This document shows positions 8,296-17,044 of a DNA stretch of 64,000 nucleotides, in pieces. The position numbers and the translations under genes are program-made. Position 1 is the first letter of the stretch. The number at the start of each line of letters is the position of its first letter. Where the stretch lies: NCBI GenBank assembly GCA_016786705.1, contig JAEUVV010000003.1:434001-498000 (forward strand). The letters are read 5' to 3'. The notes under the pieces were generated by a model, which searched no databases, had not been told where the DNA came from, and saw only the letters and a program-made list of their open reading frames with translations. This DNA comes from Taibaiella sp. (GTDB taxonomy: Bacteria; Bacteroidota; Bacteroidia; Chitinophagales; Chitinophagaceae).

Positions 8296-8325
8296 GGAAA
8301 AAAAACAGGCTTGCCCCTGTTTCCA
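8296..8325 (-). terminator. Orphan terminator-like hairpin on the minus strand
   Basis: Minus-strand reading gives AAACAGG-GGCAAG-CCTGTTT followed by a run of T, a good intrinsic terminator. No minus-strand gene precedes it, since the next gene (lpdA) is on the plus strand. It may be left over from a lost gene or may stop antisense transcripts coming from lpdA. Confidence 0.35.
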
Positions 8326-8360
8326 CAAACATAGCTCATTTTCCGATTCGGCTAAATTTA

Positions 8361-8391
8361 TTGTTGTTTTACCCCGAATTGACTACTTTTG
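8361..8391 (+). promoter_or_regulatory. lpdA promoter
   Basis: TTGTTG at 8361-8366 and the -7 element TACTTTTG at 8384-8391 are separated by 17 bases (20 from the first TTG), which fits the Bacteroidota vegetative consensus. Transcription should begin near 8397, giving a leader of about 40 bases. Confidence 0.75.
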
Positions 8392-8438
8392 TGCGATATA
8401 ATTGAACATTAATAAAAAACTAAACTCAATTTAATATT

Positions 8439-9845
8439 ATGGCATACGATGTAATCGTAGTAGGTAGCGGTCCCGGAGGTTATGTAGCTGCTATCCGTGC
8501 TGCACAATTAGGTTATAAAACTGCAATCGTAGAAAGAGAAAGTCTTGGTGGTATCTGCTTGAACTGGGGTTGTATCCCGACCAAAGCTTTATTGAAATCA
8601 GCCCAGGTTTTCGAATACATTAGCCATGCACAAGACTACGGCGTATCCGTAGAGGGTGCAAAGCACGATTTTGATGCCATTATCAAGCGTAGCCGCGGTG
8701 TTGCCGATAAAATGAGCAAAGGTATTCAGTTCCTGATGAAGAAGAACAAAATCGATGTTTTAAACGGTTTTGGTAAACTGAACGCATCCAAAGAATTAGA
8801 AGTTACTGCTGCTGATGGTAGCGTAACCAAGCATACAGCAAAACACATTATCCTGGCTACAGGTGCGCGCAGCCGCGAATTACCTGCATTGCCGATCGAT
8901 GGTAAGAAAATCATTGGTTACAGGGAAGCTTTAACTTTACCTGCACAGCCTAAATCTATGATCGTTGTAGGTTCCGGCGCGATTGGTGTTGAATTCGCTT
9001 ACTTCTACAGTGCTTTAGGTACCCAGGTTACTATCGTAGAATTTATGGATAGGATCGTACCGGTTGAAGATGCGGATATCTCTAAAGAACTTGAAAAATC
9101 GTTCAAGAAAAAAGGCATTACCGTAATGACTTCTTCTTCTGTAGAGAAAGCGGATATCAGCGGCGAAGGCGTAAAAGCTACAGTAAAAACGGCTAACGGT
9201 GAAGTAACTTTAGAAGCTGAAATCTTATTGTCTGCTGCAGGTGTAGCTACAAATATCGAGAACATCGGTCTTGAAGCCCTGAACATTGCTACAGACAAAG
9301 GTCGCGTAACTGTTGACCCTTATTACAAAACAAATGTAGACGGTATCTATGCCATCGGTGACATCGTTCCCGGCCAGGCATTAGCACACGTTGCTATGAA
9401 AGAAGCCGTGATCTGTGTAGAAGCGATCGCGCAAAAAGAAGGCAAATACAACCATGTACCTGCGGTATTAGACTACGGTAACGTACCAGGCTGTACTTAC
9501 TGCTCTCCGGAGATCGCGTCTGTAGGTTTAACCGAAAAAGCAGCTAAAGAAGCCGGCTATGAGATCAAAGTGGGCAAATTCCCATTCTCTGCATCTGGTA
9601 AAGCAAGTGCTGCCGGTGCTACAGAAGGTTTCGTAAAAGTAATCATCGACGCTAAATACGGCGAATGGTTAGGCTGCCACATGATCGGTGCGAATGTTAC
9701 TGAGATCATCGCTGAAACCGTTACCGCGCGTAAACTGGAAACTACTTACCATGAGCAATTAGATACGATCTTCCCGCACCCTACCATGAGTGAAGCGGTT
9801 AAAGACGCTATTGAAGTAGCTTTAGGAGAAGCGATCCACTTATAA
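8439..9845 (+). CDS. lpdA: Dihydrolipoyl dehydrogenase (E3)
   Basis: A 468-residue FAD-dependent disulfide oxidoreductase that reoxidises lipoyl groups of the 2-oxoacid dehydrogenase and glycine cleavage complexes with NAD. Features in order: the FAD-binding motif VVGSGPGGYVAAIRAAQLG at the N-terminus; the redox-active pair Cys40/Cys45 in GGICLNWGCIPTK; the NAD-binding GXGXXG motif VVGSGAIGVEFA near 170; the second FAD motif YAIGDI near 308; and the C-terminal dimer domain with the catalytic His447 in FPHPTMSEAV. Length is normal. It has a consensus promoter and its own terminator, so it is monocistronic although the E2 gene lies 5 kb upstream. Confidence 0.96.
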   Translation: MAYDVIVVGSGPGGYVAAIRAAQLGYKTAIVERESLGGICLNWGCIPTKALLKSAQVFEYISHAQDYGVSVEGAKHDFDAIIKRSRGVADKMSKGIQFLMKKNKIDVLNGFGKLNASKELEVTAADGSVTKHTAKHIILATGARSRELPALPIDGKKIIGYREALTLPAQPKSMIVVGSGAIGVEFAYFYSALGTQVTIVEFMDRIVPVEDADISKELEKSFKKKGITVMTSSSVEKADISGEGVKATVKTANGEVTLEAEILLSAAGVATNIENIGLEALNIATDKGRVTVDPYYKTNVDGIYAIGDIVPGQALAHVAMKEAVICVEAIAQKEGKYNHVPAVLDYGNVPGCTYCSPEIASVGLTEKAAKEAGYEIKVGKFPFSASGKASAAGATEGFVKVIIDAKYGEWLGCHMIGANVTEIIAETVTARKLETTYHEQLDTIFPHPTMSEAVKDAIEVALGEAIHL

Positions 9846-9868
9846 TATTACATTTCAATTATTTTTTT

Positions 9869-9902
9869 AAAAAAAGTGCAAGTCTTACTTGCACTTTTTT
9901 TT
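9869..9902 (+). terminator. Rho-independent terminator after lpdA
   Basis: Stem AAAAAGTGCAAG / CTTGCACTTTTT around TCTTA, followed by a T run. Confidence 0.92.
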
Positions 9903-10047
9903 GTGCATATACAGAAATACTGCAACTTTTTTCTTATCTGCAAACGCATTACCAAAATAACATCTGCCCGCCTTATAATTTCATACTACTTAGTACTGTT
10001 AACAAACTGAAACGCAGGCCTGGCAAGGATAAGAGGGATCAAATTCT

Positions 10048-10055
10048 TATCTTTG
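10048..10055 (+). promoter_or_regulatory. -7 element TATCTTTG upstream of the first giant T9SS gene
   Basis: Perfect TAnnTTTG match 110 bases before the ATG at 10165; no TTG was seen at the -33 spacing. The leader would be about 100 bases. The rest of 9903-10164 shows nothing else. Confidence 0.5.
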
Positions 10056-10164
10056 TGCCTATTTTTTAACACTTACAGCAAACAGTTTATTACTATTCTG
10101 TGAGTAATAAATTAAATGTTTAACAAGTATAAACCCCTTTTTAAATCACCCATTTTTACCTTCA

Positions 10165-13100
10165 ATGAAAACGCGATCTTTTAACATTCGAAAGCTGGGA
10201 ATAAAGCTATTAAGCGGCTTCGCACTGGTCAGTAGTTTTGCTATGAGTAGCTATGCGCAAGTAGCCAATTACTCTTTTACTCAAAGCTCCGGAACTTATA
10301 CGCCTATTACAGGCGGCACTATTGTAGGCCAGGCCACAAGTGCCAACCCTAGCGCTTCACCGGAAAATCTACCCATGGACGACTATACCTACAGGGTAGC
10401 GCTTCCTTTTAGTTTTGCCTTTAATGGAGCAGCTTACGACTCCATTAATATTAATACAAATGGGTGGGCGTCTTTTGGCACCAATACCTCAAGTACTTCT
10501 ACCCCTATTAGCTCCACGGCAACATACAGTGGGGTTATTGCCGCTTTTGCTCATGACCAGATGGGGATATTTGCCACCAGAGGTATTACCACATCCGGAT
10601 CGCCTACAATTACAAACGTTGAAAATACTTCCCGTTGTGTCATAGGTGCTCCTATTCAGGGTACCAATATACCTGCAAACGCTACCATTGTTTCTTTTAC
10701 AAACAACTCTATTACCATCTCTGCAAATGCTACCGGCACCTCTAGCAGTGCAAGCTATGTTTCTTTTGCAACAGGGGTAATCAGGATGCAGGCAATAGGT
10801 ACCGCTCCCAACAGGACAATCGTGATCCAGTTTTCCGGTATGGCAAAATACAGTGGCTCTGCAGATGCCGCTACCAACAATACTTCTTTTGATTACCAGA
10901 TCAGGTTAAGTGAAACCAGTAACATTGTATCCGTAGTATACGGTTCCTTTTTAATTACCGCTACTAACAGTTATACCAGCCAGGTAGGCTTGCGGGGAGC
11001 GACATCGACAGATTATAACAACAGGGCTTCTACTACGACCTGGTCCGGCACCACTGCCGGTACTGCAAACAATTCATCTGTTACCTGGAACAATACGATT
11101 AATCCTGCAAGTGGCCAGACTTTTATCTGGACCCCACCAACCTGTTTTATTCCCGGAAACCCGACGGCTTCCGCTGCAACCAATTCAGGCGCTACTATCA
11201 GGTGGACCAAACCTGTACCCAATCCATCAGGCTATGAGTATTATATAAGCACTACCAATACAGCACCTACAGCAGCCACTCCGGCAACAGGACCCGCAAC
11301 TGACTCTTTTAAAGTGATTTCCGGTTTACCATCGGCTACCACGCATTACGTATGGGTACGTTCCAGCTGTGGTACCTCTGACAAAAGTGCCTGGACTTCA
11401 TCGGCCACGTTTACGACACTTTGCGGCACTCCTGCTCCCGGCGCAACTATTGCCAGCAACAATGCCAACTTATGTGCAGGTGCTATCGTCAAGTTCTCAT
11501 TAACTACGATCCCTACAGGTCCGGGTTTATCTTACCTATGGCAATCTTCCCTGGACGGCGTAAATTATACCAGCATCACCGGCGCGACAGATACTACGTT
11601 TTCAACCAATGTTACTGCTGCTTATTATAGATGCCGCGTGGTATGTTCAGGAGGACCAGATACTGTATATTCTACCCCCGTACAATTAAACTATGCCAAT
11701 GCGGTAACGGCTACAACAGCTGCGCAGCGCTGTGGTGCAGGGTCAGTGACTCTGAATGCAACACCAAGTACCGGCGCCATTATTAACTGGTACGACGTGG
11801 CCAGCGGTGGTACCAGCCTGGGAACAGGAACCAGCTTTACAACACCGGTAATTGCCAATACCACTGCTTTCTATGCTGAAGCGGCTGTAGTAACTCAAGG
11901 TCAGCCGGCAGTAACTATCGGTTCTGGTGCTTCAACAGGTACCGGCACTTCCTATAACCTTACGCAAGGTACCTACGGAGGCTTAAAAGTGCAATACATT
12001 ATCCGGGCTTCTGAATTGACCGCAGCAGGCTTTACCGCAGGTAATATTACTTCTCTCGGTTTTGAACTGACGGCTACCGGTTCCAGTCTGGGCGGATTTA
12101 CGATCCAGATGGGTAATACTACTTTAACAGAATTCGCTACTTCAATATCCCTGCAGTCTATACCCAATACCGTTTATACTTCTACGCTCTTCACTCCGGT
12201 AGTAGGGGTAAATAACTTTGCTTTTTCAAGCCCTTATAACTGGGATGGCCTGTCAAATATTATTATTTCCATTTCATGGAGTAACAACAACAGTTCAAAT
12301 GATCCCTCTACGATAAAATATGATAGCCATTCGGGTTATATGTCCCAGATGCATCGCAGAGACAACCAGACTGCAGCCTTTATGCTGGGCTTAACGGGTG
12401 TGCAATCCGGAGGCTCGTCTAACAGGTCGCAAAACAGGCCCATGTTTATCCTGAACAATCAACCTGTAGTTTGCGCCTCCTCAAGATCGGCAGTGACCGC
12501 TACTATAAATACAGCTCCGGTATTTACCATTACAAACAATAAAACGGTATGTAATAATGGTATCACCCCATTAACGGTTACGTCCACCCAATCCAGTTAT
12601 AATAATGTTACCTGGAGCCCGGCTACCGGCCTGTTTACAGATGCCGCAGCTACTGTTCCATATGTAGCCAATACACATGCTTACACCGTCTATCATAAGT
12701 CTAATGTTGTCGGCAGTGAAGAATATATCGCTACCGCTCAAAATACGAGTACCCTATGTGGCGGGATTGATACGGTAACCCTGCAAATAATTCCACCCGC
12801 GATAACCGCTATCGCGACTCCGGGCGTTTTATGTCATTCAGGTAGCAGTGTGATCAAGATCAACCCGGCAATTCCACAAACCGGGGAATTGTACCAATGG
12901 CAATCTTCCAACGATAATGTAACCTTTACGGATATCGGTTCCATAGTAAGTGCAGATACCCTGGCAACAGGCACCTTGACCGCTACCAAATATTTCCGCG
13001 CTATTGTCAAAAACAGCGATAGCGTAAGTTGCTTTAACTCAACTGCAGATACCGTAGTAGTTAATACACCCGTGCTTACCTCCACTACACCTGCAAGCCG

Positions 13101-16100
13101 TTGCGGCCTGGGAACGGTTATTTTACAGGCAGCTGCGAATTCCGGAGCGATGGTAAACTGGTATACTACAGCAAGTGGTGGTACGGCGATAGCTACGGGT
13201 AACGCCTTCACTACCCCAGTGATTACTGCAAATACGAACTACTACGTGAGCGCTGATTTTGTTAATACTGTTCAGGCTACTGGTGCACGTCCGGCTCCCG
13301 CATCCACATCCAATACGGCTCCTTCTGACTATGGCCTGGTATTTAATGCCAACCAGCCTTTCACTCTTAACAGTGTAGAGGTTTATAATAATGGTAGTGC
13401 CGGAATAGTGACCATCCGCTTAGTAAATAGTAATGGGACTGTTTTACAAACGCTGAATTCATTTAACGTACCCGCCGGAAACGGAACTACACCATTCACT
13501 GTACCACTTAACTTCTCTGTACCTCAGGGTACCGACCTGCGCTTAATGGCGTTATCGGGAACTGCAAGTTTAGTGCGGGAAGGCTCTGTCGGAGGATTCC
13601 CTTACACGGTAGGAGATATTGCCACCATTACCAACGGCTATGTCTCCAGCAATAACACAACCTACTATTATTTCTATAACTGGAAAATAACCAAAACAGA
13701 CACCTGCTCCAGCCCGAGACAAGCGGTTGCAGTAACGATCAACCCGGCCCCGGCCTTTGAGATCACTAATGATAAAACCGTTTGTAATAACGAAGTGACT
13801 GCATTAACAGTAACTACCGGTAACAATAACTATGATAATGTAACCTGGTCTCCGGCAACTAATCTTTACACTAATGCCGCAGCTACTACAGCATATGTTG
13901 CAGGTACGCATGCCGCTACTGTTTACTACAAAAACGGTACTGCCGGTACGATAACATATACTGCAAATGCCAACAATACGACTACAAACTGTGCGAATAT
14001 CGATACGGTAAAGATCCAGACCTTACCGGCTTCAATTACTGCTTTAGCAACTCCGGGCCTTGTATGTGAAAGCGGAACCAGTCTAATCAATTATAGTCCT
14101 GCCATTACCCAGACCGGTTTCAGCCAGCAATGGAGCAGCGCTTCAGACAACAGTAACTTTACAGATATTACAGGAGCAACAGGCCTTGCCTACACAAGCC
14201 CTGCTATTAATAATACGCAATACTATAGAGTAAGTATTAAAAACAGCGATGGTACTGTATGTATGAGCAGCTCAGATACTGTTAAAGTATTGCATCCGCA
14301 ACTGACAACAGTAACGCCTGCCGAAAGGTGCGGACCTGGTACTTTAGCCCTTACAGCAACCGCAGTAGATGGCCAGGCGACCTGGTACGAATCAGCTACC
14401 TCTAATACGGTTTTAGGTACCGGCAGCACTTTTACGACACCAAATATTAATACAACCACAACCTATTATGTTGCTGCAAAAAGCGGCATATATGATTCTG
14501 TTACTGTAGGAAACGGAACTACCGTCTCTTCCGGGTTCCCTAACCCGTTCAGTAAAACATGGGGCGGTAACAGGCACCAGTACTTAATCACTGCGCAGGA
14601 ATTAACCGCAGCAGGTTTAACGGCAGGACAAATACAAGGATTAGCATTAGACATTGTTGCTATTTCAACAAGCGGTACTGTAGCGCAAAGGACAATGAAC
14701 GACCTGACCATTAAACTGGGTAATACCACTAATACTACTATGACAGGCGGTTTTGTGGCTACGACAAGCTTGCAAACAGTATATAACACTGCCGGCTACT
14801 TGCCTACAGCAACAGGCTGGAATTACCTGAATTTCGCTAACGCTTACAACTGGGACGGTGTCAGCAATATAATTGTAGAACTCACGCACAACTCCGGTAA
14901 TAGCGGCGGAGGCGGTGCACATACGATCAGGCTGTCGCCTACAAGCTATGAAGCGACCTTTGCAAGATGGGCGGATAATGTTACTCCTGCCACTGCAGCC
15001 GCATTCCTGGTGACTACCACTACATCGGGCAACTCTAACTCATACAGTACAAGAGCCAATATGCGTTTTTACCTAGAGAAACCATGTGTATCACCCAGAG
15101 TGCCGGTGGTTGCTACTGTAAAAGATAAGCCAACTGCAGTACTGACACCGGACGGTGATATTGACCTGTGTGAAGGCGAAACACAAACACTTACCGCTTC
15201 AGGTGGTGGTACCTATACCTGGTTAAACAATAATACAATAGTTCCGGGCCAGACGGGCAATACCCTTACAGTAACACAGCCGGCCCCCTACACAGTAGTA
15301 GTAACCGGTGCTAATGGTTGTACCGATACATCAGTAGCTGCACACATTAACATCGTTCCTAAACCAGTTGTAAACCTGGGCAATGATACGGCCGTGTGCG
15401 CTAATGAAACATTACAATTGAATGCCGGGAACCCCGGAGCTACCTATGAATGGAGCAATAACAGTACTGCGCAGACTATTGATGTAAATACAGCAGGACA
15501 GTACGCTGTAACCGTTACCAATGATTTCGATTGTATAGCACGGGATACCATTACCGTAACGCACCTGGCCTTCCCGGTAGTTAACCTGGGTGCAGATACC
15601 GCTATATGCCCGAGCCAGCCATTAACGCTTAATGCTGAAAATACGGGGGCATCCTATCTCTGGAATGATGGCAGTACCACTCAAACGATTACAGTAGACC
15701 AGGCAGGACCTTATGCGGTTAAGGTAACGAATACGGCTAATTGTGTAGGAACTGATACCATCAATGTTACACTTATCCCGGCAATCGCTAACCATGGCTT
15801 TGATTTTGAACCCTTGTTCAACATCCACCCGGGCCGCGTTAAATTTACCCCGGTTGATCTGAATCCAAACTATACTTATAGCTGGGACTTCGGTGACGGC
15901 GGTACCTCTAACCAGGCTATCGCGGAGCACGATTATGCCACTTCAGGCAACTATGTGGTAAAACTTAATGTATCCGATGGTTGTGCCGATTCACTGGAAA
16001 CTTTAGAAATCAAAGTTGACCTGTTTACCTCTGTAAACAGGGTGAAAAAAGGTGATATCGCAGTTAAGATCTACCCTAACCCAACCAGCAATGTATTAAA

Positions 16101-16305
16101 TATTGCATTGGAAAGTGAAAATACTTATATCAGGCAATTAAGTATCTTCAACCTGCTGGGGCAACAGGTGGCTACGATTATCCCTGAAAACAAAAACGCC
16201 AAAGAGCAAAAAGTACACCTGAACAACCTCGCTTCCGGCGCTTACCTGATCAAAATTGAAACAGATAAAGGTACTGTAAACCGGAAATTCGAGTTTATCA
16301 AGTAA
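10165..16305 (+). CDS. Giant modular T9SS surface protein (Ig/Fn3/PKD repeats)
   Basis: A 2046-residue exported protein. Signal peptide 1-31 (cleavage SSYA-Q). A beta-sandwich N-domain, about 33-325, contains INTNGWASFG. A fibronectin III-like domain covers about 327-418 and an Ig-like domain about 420-512. CHU_C-type Ig units (RCGAG..NWY..ASGG pattern) then alternate with a roughly 190-residue module that includes WDG-x-SNI (about 577-770 and 1445-1645); a different beta domain sits near 1030-1190. Two repeats of the type VNLGNDTAVC..LNAGNPGA lie at about 1735-1870, a PKD domain at about 1875-1950, and a type A T9SS sorting domain at about 1963-2046 (VKIYPNPTSN to KFEFIK). No catalytic residues were recognised. 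It is probably an adhesin or matrix component displayed by T9SS. Confidence 0.85.
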   Translation: MKTRSFNIRKLGIKLLSGFALVSSFAMSSYAQVANYSFTQSSGTYTPITGGTIVGQATSANPSASPENLPMDDYTYRVALPFSFAFNGAAYDSININTNGWASFGTNTSSTSTPISSTATYSGVIAAFAHDQMGIFATRGITTSGSPTITNVENTSRCVIGAPIQGTNIPANATIVSFTNNSITISANATGTSSSASYVSFATGVIRMQAIGTAPNRTIVIQFSGMAKYSGSADAATNNTSFDYQIRLSETSNIVSVVYGSFLITATNSYTSQVGLRGATSTDYNNRASTTTWSGTTAGTANNSSVTWNNTINPASGQTFIWTPPTCFIPGNPTASAATNSGATIRWTKPVPNPSGYEYYISTTNTAPTAATPATGPATDSFKVISGLPSATTHYVWVRSSCGTSDKSAWTSSATFTTLCGTPAPGATIASNNANLCAGAIVKFSLTTIPTGPGLSYLWQSSLDGVNYTSITGATDTTFSTNVTAAYYRCRVVCSGGPDTVYSTPVQLNYANAVTATTAAQRCGAGSVTLNATPSTGAIINWYDVASGGTSLGTGTSFTTPVIANTTAFYAEAAVVTQGQPAVTIGSGASTGTGTSYNLTQGTYGGLKVQYIIRASELTAAGFTAGNITSLGFELTATGSSLGGFTIQMGNTTLTEFATSISLQSIPNTVYTSTLFTPVVGVNNFAFSSPYNWDGLSNIIISISWSNNNSSNDPSTIKYDSHSGYMSQMHRRDNQTAAFMLGLTGVQSGGSSNRSQNRPMFILNNQPVVCASSRSAVTATINTAPVFTITNNKTVCNNGITPLTVTSTQSSYNNVTWSPATGLFTDAAATVPYVANTHAYTVYHKSNVVGSEEYIATAQNTSTLCGGIDTVTLQIIPPAITAIATPGVLCHSGSSVIKINPAIPQTGELYQWQSSNDNVTFTDIGSIVSADTLATGTLTATKYFRAIVKNSDSVSCFNSTADTVVVNTPVLTSTTPASRCGLGTVILQAAANSGAMVNWYTTASGGTAIATGNAFTTPVITANTNYYVSADFVNTVQATGARPAPASTSNTAPSDYGLVFNANQPFTLNSVEVYNNGSAGIVTIRLVNSNGTVLQTLNSFNVPAGNGTTPFTVPLNFSVPQGTDLRLMALSGTASLVREGSVGGFPYTVGDIATITNGYVSSNNTTYYYFYNWKITKTDTCSSPRQAVAVTINPAPAFEITNDKTVCNNEVTALTVTTGNNNYDNVTWSPATNLYTNAAATTAYVAGTHAATVYYKNGTAGTITYTANANNTTTNCANIDTVKIQTLPASITALATPGLVCESGTSLINYSPAITQTGFSQQWSSASDNSNFTDITGATGLAYTSPAINNTQYYRVSIKNSDGTVCMSSSDTVKVLHPQLTTVTPAERCGPGTLALTATAVDGQATWYESATSNTVLGTGSTFTTPNINTTTTYYVAAKSGIYDSVTVGNGTTVSSGFPNPFSKTWGGNRHQYLITAQELTAAGLTAGQIQGLALDIVAISTSGTVAQRTMNDLTIKLGNTTNTTMTGGFVATTSLQTVYNTAGYLPTATGWNYLNFANAYNWDGVSNIIVELTHNSGNSGGGGAHTIRLSPTSYEATFARWADNVTPATAAAFLVTTTTSGNSNSYSTRANMRFYLEKPCVSPRVPVVATVKDKPTAVLTPDGDIDLCEGETQTLTASGGGTYTWLNNNTIVPGQTGNTLTVTQPAPYTVVVTGANGCTDTSVAAHINIVPKPVVNLGNDTAVCANETLQLNAGNPGATYEWSNNSTAQTIDVNTAGQYAVTVTNDFDCIARDTITVTHLAFPVVNLGADTAICPSQPLTLNAENTGASYLWNDGSTTQTITVDQAGPYAVKVTNTANCVGTDTINVTLIPAIANHGFDFEPLFNIHPGRVKFTPVDLNPNYTYSWDFGDGGTSNQAIAEHDYATSGNYVVKLNVSDGCADSLETLEIKVDLFTSVNRVKKGDIAVKIYPNPTSNVLNIALESENTYIRQLSIFNLLGQQVATIIPENKNAKEQKVHLNNLASGAYLIKIETDKGTVNRKFEFIK

Positions 16306-16315
16306 TAATTTTATC
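16232..16315 (+). repeat. 84-bp direct repeat, copy 1 (3' end of first giant gene)
   Basis: The last 74 coding bases and the first bases after the stop match 23976-24059 at all but three positions (counted by eye). This includes silent third positions, so the DNA itself, not just the protein, is conserved. Confidence 0.9.
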
Positions 16316-16323
16316 AAAAGTAT

Positions 16324-16362
16324 AAAGGCAGCTTAATTTATATTTAAGCTGCCTTTTTTTTT
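16324..16362 (+). terminator. Rho-independent terminator after the first giant gene
   Basis: Stem AAAGGCAGCTTAA / TTTAAGCTGCCTTT with a long T tail. The stem core GGCAGCTTA..AAGCTGCC is shared with the terminator of the second giant gene. Confidence 0.92.
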
Positions 16363-16509
16363 GTCGATTTAATAAAAAAAGTCATAAAAACTATCTGTTT
16401 ACAAAGCGATTTAACAAAAGGTAATCCATGTAGGTACAATTGTTGAATTTTTAATCTTCACCAAAAGGTGAACAACTCCATAGATATTAAAAATAACAAG
16501 ATTTAATTT

Positions 16510-16517
16510 TACTTTTG
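16510..16517 (+). promoter_or_regulatory. Relic promoter -7 element TACTTTTG
   Basis: Lies 76 bases before the relic start at 16586. The whole block 16430-16655 aligns by eye with 24180-24405, where the equivalent element is TATATTTG ahead of the third giant gene. It may still fire, but it leads into a broken gene. Confidence 0.4.
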
Positions 16518-16585
16518 ATAAGTAATTTGTACTACAGAGTACAACTAATTATAATTATTTTATTCAAAAAATCTAAATCACAAGC

Positions 16586-16708
16586 ATGAAACATTTATTT
16601 ACCTCACCAGAATACCTGCTTAGGAGAACGGCTGCAAGCAGTTTTAAAATGCGCAAAAGGCCTCAATATAAGCATCACAGTTTCCGGCCGGGCGATTTTT
16701 ACAAGTAA
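16586..16708 (+). pseudogene. 5' relic of a paralogue of the third giant T9SS gene
   Basis: The ORF begins MKHLFTSPEYLLRR, then TAASSFKM. It matches the unusual N-terminus of the third giant gene (MKHLFLPPPNILKR, then AATSMFKM) and shares its upstream region. After about 22 codons similarity ends, apparently through a small deletion, and the frame stops at codon 41. Nothing else of the roughly 1770-residue protein survives before the next gene. The gap 16306-17044 therefore holds a terminator, a duplicated promoter block, this stump and an unrelated fragment. Confidence 0.7.
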
Positions 16709-16719
16709 CGTTTTAATGA

Positions 16720-16854
16720 TACCAGCTGGAAACTATTTGTCTTGGGCAATCAGGTGTTATCTTTTCTCAACCTGAAATGTACGAACCAGTTAAAAATGCG
16801 ATCGAAACAGCTTTAGAGCATGTGATTCAAACCCGGCATTATATAAAACTTTAA
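16720..16854 (+). pseudogene. Possible C-terminal gene fragment of unknown family
   Basis: A 44-codon open stretch without a plausible start ends in TAA. Its sequence looks protein-like, with GQSGVIFSQPEMYEPVKN followed by AIETALEHVIQTRHYIKL. The frame just before it is also open in another phase (GLNISITVSGRAIFTSNVLM), which suggests a frameshifted remnant. The family was not recognised. It may mark the deletion that removed the body of the relic giant gene. Confidence 0.3.
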
Positions 16855-17044
16855 ATAAGATAAGCTAATTTTGCTTAATCAATTGGCATTTTAGCAAAAG
16901 TCTTTTTTATAAAAAAGATTTTCATAGTTAACTGTTTATTATACAACTTTCCATAATATTAAAAAAAAGCAAACATTCATCTATATTTTATTCCCTCCTA
17001 CACAGGTAATAGCTTTTATAGATTGAGGTTTTAAATCTGATTTT

